12,183 nt of DNA from an uncultured Clostridia bacterium (lineage in GTDB: Bacteria; Bacillota; Clostridia; TANB77; CAG-508): NCBI GenBank assembly GCA_947626205.1, contig CANQRO010000045.1:1-12183 (forward strand), written 5' to 3'. The translations under genes were made by a program, and so were the position numbers. Shown one piece after another: positions 6,294 through 12,183 of the stretch. The notes beneath the pieces were generated by a model that was not told the DNA's origin, searched no databases, and worked only from the letters and a program-made list of their open reading frames with translations. Position 1 is the stretch's first letter, and every line of letters begins with the position of its first letter.

Positions 6294-7412
6294 ATGATTA
6301 AGAAAATTAAAGTTATTTTTTTATTACTCCTATTAATAGGAATTATATTATGCCCATTAAAAAAAGTTAATGCACATTCTGTTGAATTAGATCCAGAATC
6401 TGTAATTTCATTACCATGGTTTATAACAAATGGCAGTGGAACAGTTACAATAAGTAATTCTATAACAAATTATTCTTTATATTATCAAGCAGTAGAAATG
6501 TCAAATGCAGTTTATTCAGAAATAGAAACAATAAACTCAGAAGGTAAAACAACATTAGATTCTATAAAGGAAGAATATACTAAATTAAAAACAGAAATGG
6601 ATAACTTAAAAGAAATCTATGATAGTGCTTTTGAAGCTTATCTAGCAGGAAAAGATGGAGAGCAATTAGAAACTTTAAAGACAGCTTATGAAAAAGCAAA
6701 AACAGATTATACTAATAAAGCAAATGAATATTCTGACAAAGTTAAAGAATATAATGCAAAAGTTGAAGAAATAAATAATAACATAAAAAATCTAATCCCA
6801 ACTTATATAGAAAATAAATGGGTACAAACAACTGATAATAAATTTTCTGTTGATTTAACAAAATTTTCTGGAAATCAAGCCTTTGCTATATGGATAAAAT
6901 TAGTAACTAATGATAATAAAACATATTATGATGAAAGCACTTATACTATGACAGGAACTAAAAAAACAGAAATCAATGTCGAGTCAGTTAATTTAGATAA
7001 AACATCTTTATCAATAGAAGAAGGAAGTAGTTATACATTATCTGCTACAATAAATCCTTCTGATGCGACTAACAAATTGGTTGAATGGACTAGCGATAAT
7101 GAAAATGTAGCAAAAGTTGAAAATGGAAAAGTAACTGCAGTATCAGAGGGAACAGCAACTATAACGGTAAAAACAAATGATGGTAACTATACTGCTACTT
7201 GCAAAATAACTGTTACTAAAAAAACAGTAGCACAAAAACCAAGTTCAACAGATGATAAAAAGGACAAAACTAATGTTGATGATACTACGATTTCTAAAGG
7301 AAAATTACCACAAACAGGTTCTACAACAGTTTATATTGCTTTTATGATAGTTTTATTAAGTGTTATTGGAATTATTTGTTATAAGAAAATTAAATTTTAT
7401 AATTTTAAATAA
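6294..7412 (+). CDS. LPXTG-anchored surface protein with coiled coil and BIG2 domain
   Basis: 372 aa. A Sec signal peptide (residues 1-27: KK-rich start, hydrophobic core, VNA cleavage site) leads into a short N-terminal region. Then come a Lys/Glu-rich, probably coiled-coil segment (about 72-165) and a beta-rich stretch (about 175-222). A bacterial Ig-like group 2 domain follows (about 227-307; ATINPSDAT, LVEWTSDNENVAKV, ITVKTNDG), then a Thr/Asp/Lys-rich spacer. The end is a complete sorting signal: LPQTG (338-342), a hydrophobic helix (345-362) and a basic tail (YKKIK). A sortase should therefore link it to peptidoglycan; none is in the window. The Ig domain is very similar to that of the pseudopilin-like protein on the other strand. 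AAAGGA is 9 nt upstream of the ATG. Adhesion or matrix function is inferred from architecture only. Confidence 0.92.
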   Translation: MIKKIKVIFLLLLLIGIILCPLKKVNAHSVELDPESVISLPWFITNGSGTVTISNSITNYSLYYQAVEMSNAVYSEIETINSEGKTTLDSIKEEYTKLKTEMDNLKEIYDSAFEAYLAGKDGEQLETLKTAYEKAKTDYTNKANEYSDKVKEYNAKVEEINNNIKNLIPTYIENKWVQTTDNKFSVDLTKFSGNQAFAIWIKLVTNDNKTYYDESTYTMTGTKKTEINVESVNLDKTSLSIEEGSSYTLSATINPSDATNKLVEWTSDNENVAKVENGKVTAVSEGTATITVKTNDGNYTATCKITVTKKTVAQKPSSTDDKKDKTNVDDTTISKGKLPQTGSTTVYIAFMIVLLSVIGIICYKKIKFYNFK

Positions 7413-7481
7413 ATAGATTTATGTACAATACGAAAAATTTTTTTATTATAAAATACAACAAAAAAAGTGAGGAAAGATACA

Positions 7482-8270
7482 ATGGAAGATAAAAAAATAG
7501 CTATAAGTTTAACCACTGTTATAATAACTATCGTTATTATAGGTGTTCTAATTTTAGGTGTAATCTCTTTTATAATATATAGTAATATAAATAAAGATAA
7601 TAATTATAATTTATCACAACAGCAAGATACACATCAAAAATTAAATAATACTAATTTAACTGAACAAACCAATAACAACAATATTTTGAATAATCAAAAT
7701 TCTATAGGTAATTCTAATTTTTATGGTACATCTAATAATAGTTCTACTCAGCAAAATTCATCTGTAGCACAAACAACTTCTGTAAATGGTGAAACATCAT
7801 CAAAATCTAGTCCACTACCTATTGGAAGTTGGGGTATTGCATCAAAATATAGTTCTGGGAATTATGTTGATGTTCCTGTAAAAGTTGTAAATGTAACAAG
7901 AGGTAATTCTGCTACTCAAATGGTAAAAAATTATTGTAATAATAGTTCTTCAATTTATAAATATGAAGATGCAAAAGAAGGTATGGAATGGATAGTTATA
8001 GATTATACTATTGATTTAACTAATATAGAAGGATATTCTACGGGAAAAGATATTAAAGTAGATTCAAAGATTACTGGTACAGGGGATAATACCTCAATCC
8101 ATTATAAAAATAATGTATATATTGTTTCAACTATGAATATGACTTCAGGTTATAGCAAAGAGAACATTGCAAATGGACAATTTGCTGCCCAATTACCTAT
8201 TGGTTGTACTGACTATTTAATTGCATTAGGTTCTTCATCACATACACAAGCATTCTTCATAGGTAAATAA
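7482..8270 (+). CDS. Membrane-anchored protein with Asn/Gln/Ser-rich stalk and DUF4352-like domain
   Basis: 262 aa from ATG 7482. An in-frame GTG at 7467 would add five residues, but that GTGAGG stretch is better read as the ribosome site, 9 nt before the ATG. An N-terminal hydrophobic helix (about residues 7-33) is followed by a low-complexity stalk rich in Asn, Gln, Ser and Thr (about 36-110). The C-terminal globular domain (about 111-262) has a beta-sandwich-like pattern (SWGIASKYSSGNYVDVPVKV, AKEGMEWIVIDYTIDL) that resembles DUF4352-type extracytoplasmic domains. Cys152 and Cys242 could form a disulfide. It is likely an uncleaved signal-anchor or lipobox-less exported protein facing outward. 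It is the last gene of the plus-strand run, 69 nt after the LPXTG gene, with a terminator just downstream. The exact function is unknown and the family assignment is tentative. Confidence 0.8.
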   Translation: MEDKKIAISLTTVIITIVIIGVLILGVISFIIYSNINKDNNYNLSQQQDTHQKLNNTNLTEQTNNNNILNNQNSIGNSNFYGTSNNSSTQQNSSVAQTTSVNGETSSKSSPLPIGSWGIASKYSSGNYVDVPVKVVNVTRGNSATQMVKNYCNNSSSIYKYEDAKEGMEWIVIDYTIDLTNIEGYSTGKDIKVDSKITGTGDNTSIHYKNNVYIVSTMNMTSGYSKENIANGQFAAQLPIGCTDYLIALGSSSHTQAFFIGK

Positions 8271-8306
8271 TTATATAAGATTGAGGAACTGAAAAATAAT
8301 AATAGG

Positions 8307-8345
8307 AACCCAAAATGTTAGATAAAAACATTGAGGGTTTTTATT
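8307..8345 (+). terminator. Rho-independent terminator of the plus-strand operon
   Basis: Stem AACCC (8307-8311) with GGGTT (8335-8339), a 2x2 internal loop, then AATGTT (8314-8319) with AACATT (8327-8332), closing a 7-nt loop. A T-rich run (8338-8342 and beyond) follows. It lies 37 nt after the stop codon at 8270. Confidence 0.8.
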
Positions 8346-8368
8346 ATGCTTAAATATAATTTTGAATA

Positions 8369-8476
8369 AAAAAAGATATAATTGAATATATATAACTTTA
8401 TACTACCAGAAGAATTAAGAATAAACTAAATAGAATGTCCCCTATTCAATATAGAGAACATTCCAAGTTAGTGCCT
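8369..8476 (+). pseudogene. IS3-family transposase (OrfB) C-terminal relic
   Basis: Translation from 8408 gives RRIKNKLNRMSPIQYREHSK, the characteristic C-terminus of IS3-family OrfB transposases (YNxxRIKxKLxxMSPxxYR). Just upstream, KKDIIEYI in another frame (8369-8392) and a Tyr-Tyr pair in the third frame fit the preceding EYIxxYYN portion. At least two frameshifts therefore separate the pieces. The frame has lost its stop and runs on into the glycosyltransferase antisense. Nothing of the DDE catalytic core remains, so the element is inactive. Confidence 0.75.
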
Positions 8477-8487
8477 AATTTATACTG

Positions 8488-8512
8488 TGTCCAATATTTT
8501 AGTTTCAGTACA
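8488..8512 (+). repeat. Probable right terminal inverted repeat of the IS3-family relic
   Basis: The 25-nt stretch begins TGTCCAATATTTT and ends TTTCAGTACA. It lies a few nucleotides beyond the transposase relic, where the right end of an IS3-type element is expected, and it ends in CA as these elements do. I find no matching left end (TGTACTGAAA...) elsewhere in the window, so a target-site duplication cannot be checked. Confidence 0.5.
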
Positions 8513-8527
8513 TCTACCACTTTTATT

Positions 8528-9967
8528 TTATACATATTTTTTATCCAATCCCTTTATTCTCTCTTTAATTGCTTTATATGCATTTCCATTTATTAATAGT
8601 AATATCAAAGATATAAACAACATTGTCATTGAGTAACTTATTCCCAACATATAAGGATCACCTTCCACTAAGAAATAACCAAAAGATGGTACAATTGCTG
8701 TAATCGTTAAATATAAAATAAATTTTCTCATATATTTATTTTGATACATAATAGTTGGAATTAACCATAATACATACCATTTTTGGAATGTTGATAATAC
8801 TAAAAATATAAATATCAACATCATAAAATTGTATTCTTTCATTAATTGCTTTAAAACGATTTTCTTTTTAAAAGCAAAGATAAGTACATTAATACCATAT
8901 AAAGCAATGAAAATTGGTATTACAAAATTATTTATTAATTCAAATATACTACGGTTTGATTTCACAAGTAAAAATGAAAGTATGGATTGACTATATTTAT
9001 TCCCTTGTGCTAGCATGTTTGTAAATATTGTATAGTCTTGATAATACCTCATATAAAACATTATTACTATAGCAATAATTCCAAGACCTGAAATTATGCA
9101 AAGCAATATTCGTTTTGGAATTGTTTTATCCTTAAAATAATAAATTAATATGAATGGTACTAAAAGTAAACTACTATATTTTATACTAACAGAAAATGCT
9201 AAAAATATAATTGAAAAATAGATGTTTTTCTTTCTTACTACAAAATAGATTGCTAGTAACATAAATAATAGTAAATAAATATCATTGTGTACATTACTTA
9301 ATAATTCTATTAAAATTAGCGGATTTAATGCATATAATAACATATATTTTCTACTTTTAGTTATCTTATACATAAGATAACTATTTAATACATGTATTAA
9401 ATAGGATGCAAATTTAAAAACAAATAATGCAATTGTAATACTTCCGAATGAAAAGCTCACAAGTATTTCTGAAATTATATTGTATAACGGACCATAAACA
9501 CTTGTTATATTTTTCCAATATCCTGTATTATTAAGTATTTCATCATTTATACCTTGATTTTGTAAATCAGCTACAGTTACATAGTATGGATTTTGATTGT
9601 ATTTTGCTGATAGCCAACTATCTCCTATGTAATAGTAAATATCTGAACTTAAAAACGGCAACATAATAGTAAATAATGCAGAAATAATAATAATAAATAA
9701 CATAATTTGTTTTATATTTTTAAATATTGATTTTTCATTTTTTATAATTAATAAATATAAAACGCCAAAAATTAATAAAAATCCAATTACAACAACAGCA
9801 CTTATTATGCTAATTATAATATTATCCGTTCGTGCTAAAGTATATGTATAATAACTATCAAATTGGTTTACAGTTTGATTTTTAATTAAATAAATAATAG
9901 ATGGTAAGCATAATATAATAGTTACCAGTAATATTAAATAAATATAAATTTTCTTTGTTTTTTTCAT
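8528..9967 (-). CDS. Polytopic GT-C glycosyltransferase, MptB-like (polyprenol-phosphate-sugar dependent)
   Basis: 479 aa with about 11-13 hydrophobic segments along its length, typical of GT-C fold enzymes that transfer a sugar from a polyprenyl-phosphate donor on the outer face of the membrane. After the first helices comes the acidic-loop motif SSDIYYYIGDSWLSAKYNQN (Asp109), then NPYY (126-129) and VYGPLYNIISE (157-167). The LLSNVHNDIYLLLFMLLAIY segment (HND 227-229) matches the HND helix of actinobacterial MptA/MptB-type alpha-mannosyltransferases, followed by AFSVSIKYSSLLLVPF. I infer a mannosyl- or other hexosyltransferase acting on surface glycan or protein; donor and acceptor are unknown. 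The start at 9967 has AAGGG 9 nt upstream. It lies downstream of gdpP on the same strand but is separated from it by a dyad, and it converges with the plus-strand operon. Confidence 0.78.
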   Translation of the reverse strand: MKKTKKIYIYLILLVTIILCLPSIIYLIKNQTVNQFDSYYTYTLARTDNIIISIISAVVVIGFLLIFGVLYLLIIKNEKSIFKNIKQIMLFIIIISALFTIMLPFLSSDIYYYIGDSWLSAKYNQNPYYVTVADLQNQGINDEILNNTGYWKNITSVYGPLYNIISEILVSFSFGSITIALFVFKFASYLIHVLNSYLMYKITKSRKYMLLYALNPLILIELLSNVHNDIYLLLFMLLAIYFVVRKKNIYFSIIFLAFSVSIKYSSLLLVPFILIYYFKDKTIPKRILLCIISGLGIIAIVIMFYMRYYQDYTIFTNMLAQGNKYSQSILSFLLVKSNRSIFELINNFVIPIFIALYGINVLIFAFKKKIVLKQLMKEYNFMMLIFIFLVLSTFQKWYVLWLIPTIMYQNKYMRKFILYLTITAIVPSFGYFLVEGDPYMLGISYSMTMLFISLILLLINGNAYKAIKERIKGLDKKYV

Positions 9968-10000
9968 CTTAATTTTCCCTTTTATTAATTTTTAAAGTAT

Positions 10001-10033
10001 ACCCCAAATACTAGGAGTTCTAGTGTTTGGGGT
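10001..10033. terminator. 14-bp dyad between gdpP and the glycosyltransferase (terminator or operator)
   Basis: Arms 10001-10014 and 10020-10033 pair over 14 positions with one imperfect position (T-G as plus-strand RNA, A-C as minus-strand RNA) and a 5-nt loop. On the plus strand a T run (10041-10046) lies shortly after the stem. On the minus strand, the direction of gdpP, the tail ATACTTTAAAAA is only weakly U-rich. It may end gdpP transcripts inefficiently, end antisense plus-strand transcripts, or act as an operator. Confidence 0.5.
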
Positions 10034-10036
10034 CAA
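10008..10036 (-). promoter_or_regulatory. Tentative promoter of the glycosyltransferase, embedded in the dyad
   Basis: Minus strand: TTGACC (10031-10036), 17 nt, TAGTAT (10008-10013). The start would fall near 10001, leaving a leader of about 34 nt that carries the AAGGG site. The -10 match is only 4 of 6, so this is tentative. Confidence 0.35.
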
Positions 10037-10067
10037 TTTGTTTTTTAATAAAATATTTAATTATATT

Positions 10068-12098
10068 CTAACTTTCCATTTCTGTAAAATATTCATTAAT
10101 ACAATTAATTAATTCCTGCTTTACTTCTTCTTTTGTTTTTCCTTCTACTTGTGCTCCTGCAAGAGTAATATGTCCTCCACCTCCGAGTTTTTCTAATATT
10201 ACTTGCACATTTATATCTCCTATTGAACGTCCACTAATGCATACTTTATTTCCTATATTTCCTATTACAAATGATGCTGTAATATCACTTATTGTTAATA
10301 ATTCATCTGCTGCTTTTGCACATATTAAGCTTGCTTCTATATCTTTTTCATATATTGAAATTCCTATTGTATCATGAATTACTTCTGCATTTTTTACTAT
10401 TTCTGATATTATACTGTAATTTTCTAAATCTGTTTGAAACCATTTTTTTACTTTTATAATATCTACTCCACATTTTCTAAGATATGCTGCTGCCTCAAAT
10501 GTCCTAACACCAGTTTTAAATGTAAAGTTTTTGGTATCCATCATAATTCCAGCATATAATCCTTCTATTTCTACAGGTTTTAAATTTACTGGTTTTTCAA
10601 CATATTGTAATAATTCTGTTACAAGCTCTGCTGCAGAAGATGCATATACTTCTTGGAAAGTTAATGTTGCATTATCTATATAATCCGTACTTCTTCTATG
10701 ATGATCAATTACTACAATTTTATTAGTTTTCTCAAGTAATTCTGGATGCTCTACATAGCTTTTTTTATGAGTATCTACTACTATTAATAAAGTTTCAGAT
10801 GTAATTTTAGATAAAGCTTCTTCCTTGTCTAAGAATATATCTTCATCATCTTCTTGTTTTATAGCATCAATAAAGGTACTAATTGTTATACTTGTTGTTT
10901 CATTAACTATGTGTGCTTCTTTACCTAGGCTTTTAGCTAATCTATAAACACCTAAGCTAGAGCCCATAGAATCTATATCTCCATTTACGTGTCCCATAAT
11001 CATAACATCTTTTGCGTCTGTTATTAATTCTACTAATGCATGTGCAACAATTCTTGCCTTTACTTTCGTTCTCTTTTCTAGCTCTTGTACTCTTCCTCCA
11101 AAGAATACATATTTTTCATTCTCACGCACTACTGCTTGGTCTCCACCACGTCCTAATACTAAATCCATACCAGCAAGTGCTGATTTATATTTTTCATACT
11201 CTGTTGCACCTTCAGTTGATATTGATATACTTAAAGTTATTTGCAATCCTGCTTCTAGTTTTATTTCTTTTACTGTATCTAAAATTGCAAATTTATTTTC
11301 TTTCATTTTTTCTAAATAACGTTGTTCAAAAACATAAACAAAAGTATCTCTATCTGATTTGATAACTACACCTTTTGTTTCAATTGCCCAATCATAAATA
11401 GTTTTTTCAATTTTAGCAAGAAGACCTGGTCTATCTTCAGTTTGGATTCTTTGAATAAGTTCTTCATAGTTATCTATCATAATAATACCTATACATATTT
11501 GTGAATCATTATATTTTTTAACTGTTTTTATATATTCAGTATTATCTATAAAATATAACAATACCATATATTCTGTATTATTTTTACGTTCATTATGTTT
11601 AGATTTTACATATTCGCCAATTATCTTATAATTTTTATCTGCAATGATTGCCTCTTTTTGAATAGTTCTATCTTTAGTACGATTTATATCCTTATCATTA
11701 ATTCTTTCTTCAATTTCTATTTTAGTTTCTTGCATTAATTCGTTTAAATAATTGTCTATATCAGATTTTTCAAATTCACTTACAAATTTTGAACTTTTCC
11801 AAATGATGTTTCCATCTGTCTCCATTATAATTAATGGAAATGGTGAATTTATTAATGTGTTTTTAGCAGCTGAATCTACACTTATGGTTAATTCTTGTAT
11901 ATGTTCTGAAATTTCTGCTTTTCTTTTGTTACTGGTCCAAATAGCATAAAAACAAACAAGCCCATAAAAAATAACCGATGGCATTACAAGGGCCGTTTCA
12001 TATAAACAAATAACAATAAGTAAAATTGCAATTATTACTAAATAAATTTTCGTTTTAGAATTGATAATCTCAAATGCTTTTTTACTTGAATTTTGCAT
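10068..12098 (-). CDS. gdpP: Cyclic-di-AMP phosphodiesterase GdpP (DHH/DHHA1, membrane-bound)
   Basis: Hydrolyses the second messenger c-di-AMP to pApA, thereby affecting potassium and osmolyte balance and cell-wall stress tolerance. 676 aa with full family architecture: two N-terminal membrane helices (about 17-36 and 39-56), a PAS-like sensor region (about 80-190), a degenerate GGDEF domain (about 200-335, ending in the typical GRGGDQAVV), a DHH domain and a DHHA1 domain. Metal-binding residues are present: MGHVNGDID (H370, D374, D376), VVDTH (D442), IDHHRR (D465, H466) and MMDTKNF (D521). DHHA1 carries LGGGGHITLAGAQ (639-643 GGGGH). The ATG at 12098 has AAAGGAGG 4 nt upstream and a strong promoter further up. 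In many Firmicutes gdpP directly precedes rplI; here about 6 kb of other genes lies between them. Confidence 0.97.
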   Translation of the reverse strand: MQNSSKKAFEIINSKTKIYLVIIAILLIVICLYETALVMPSVIFYGLVCFYAIWTSNKRKAEISEHIQELTISVDSAAKNTLINSPFPLIIMETDGNIIWKSSKFVSEFEKSDIDNYLNELMQETKIEIEERINDKDINRTKDRTIQKEAIIADKNYKIIGEYVKSKHNERKNNTEYMVLLYFIDNTEYIKTVKKYNDSQICIGIIMIDNYEELIQRIQTEDRPGLLAKIEKTIYDWAIETKGVVIKSDRDTFVYVFEQRYLEKMKENKFAILDTVKEIKLEAGLQITLSISISTEGATEYEKYKSALAGMDLVLGRGGDQAVVRENEKYVFFGGRVQELEKRTKVKARIVAHALVELITDAKDVMIMGHVNGDIDSMGSSLGVYRLAKSLGKEAHIVNETTSITISTFIDAIKQEDDEDIFLDKEEALSKITSETLLIVVDTHKKSYVEHPELLEKTNKIVVIDHHRRSTDYIDNATLTFQEVYASSAAELVTELLQYVEKPVNLKPVEIEGLYAGIMMDTKNFTFKTGVRTFEAAAYLRKCGVDIIKVKKWFQTDLENYSIISEIVKNAEVIHDTIGISIYEKDIEASLICAKAADELLTISDITASFVIGNIGNKVCISGRSIGDINVQVILEKLGGGGHITLAGAQVEGKTKEEVKQELINCINEYFTEMES

Positions 12099-12125
12099 AT
12101 ATCCTCCTTTTTATTTATATGTCTA

Positions 12126-12154
12126 ATTGTACGCTTTTTTCATTTCTTTGTCAA
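12126..12154 (-). promoter_or_regulatory. Strong predicted sigma-A promoter of gdpP
   Basis: Minus strand: perfect -35 TTGACA (12149-12154), 17-nt spacer, -10 TACAAT (12126-12131). Transcription would start near 12119, about 20 nt before the start codon, which is a short leader. This is the best promoter match in the window. A 12-bp perfect palindrome, TAAGAGCTCTTA (12168-12179), lies 13 nt upstream of the -35 element. Confidence 0.8.
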
Positions 12155-12183
12155 GTTGATTAAGCTTTAAGAGCTCTTATATT

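Noticed and set aside
6328..6341. Palindrome TCCTATTAATAGGA inside the signal-peptide codons of the LPXTG gene, sharing half-sites with the dyad at 5543-5569.
   Set aside because: Half-sites are back to back and in the opposite order, and short AT-rich palindromes arise easily in Leu/Ile codons; probably coincidence.
11012..11362. Open plus-strand frame opposite gdpP, with similar frames at 1799-2035, 2578-2871, 4658-4939, 5213-5497 and 11752-11949.
   Set aside because: All lie antisense within well-supported genes, have no ribosome sites or recognisable domains, and are hydrophobic translations typical of reversed AT-rich coding DNA.

Overview
The window is about 12.2 kb of very AT-rich DNA (roughly 27% G+C by eye). 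It has strong AGGAGG-type ribosome sites and sigma-A-like promoters, an LPXTG surface protein, a DHH/DHHA1 c-di-AMP phosphodiesterase (GdpP) and a Gly-Val-Thr-Leu-Ile-type prepilin leader. This fits a low-GC Gram-positive bacterium, most likely an anaerobic Clostridia lineage (inference; no rRNA is present to place it).

Layout. Positions 1-3992 hold a minus-strand core block. In transcription order it is rplI (ribosomal protein L9), dnaB (replicative helicase), tilS (tRNA-Ile lysidine synthetase, short form) and the 5' part of ftsH (membrane AAA+ protease, running off the left edge). rplI and ftsH each have their own good promoter. At the right end, 10068-12098, is gdpP, also on the minus strand, behind a near-consensus promoter (TTGACA-17-TACAAT). 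In many Firmicutes gdpP, rplI and dnaB are adjacent. Here they are split by about 6 kb (about 4000-10060) of apparently accessory, surface-oriented genes.

The inserted segment holds: (i) a minus-strand pseudopilin-like protein with a bacterial Ig-like (BIG2) domain and a C-terminal GLRP-type domain (4222-5487), ended by a perfect 20-bp hairpin; (ii) a divergent control region with a clear minus-strand promoter whose start site overlaps an 8-11-8 dyad; (iii) a plus-strand run starting with a decayed pilin-like reading frame (strong Shine-Dalgarno, no start codon), then a 95-aa membrane protein, an LPQTG-anchored coiled-coil/BIG2 protein, and an anchored protein with an Asn/Gln/Ser-rich stalk and a DUF4352-like domain, ended by a hairpin terminator; (iv) the 3' relic of an IS3-family insertion sequence; (v) a minus-strand polytopic GT-C glycosyltransferase resembling polyprenol-phosphate-mannose-dependent (MptB-like) enzymes.

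Reading: a housekeeping replication/translation/signalling neighbourhood carries an inserted cell-surface cassette. Two BIG2-bearing surface proteins on opposite strands share closely similar Ig domains. A pilin fossil and an IS relic show turnover at the locus, and the glycosyltransferase could modify surface polymers or proteins. No sortase, prepilin peptidase, pilus assembly ATPase or reverse transcriptase is in the window, so any joint function is inference.
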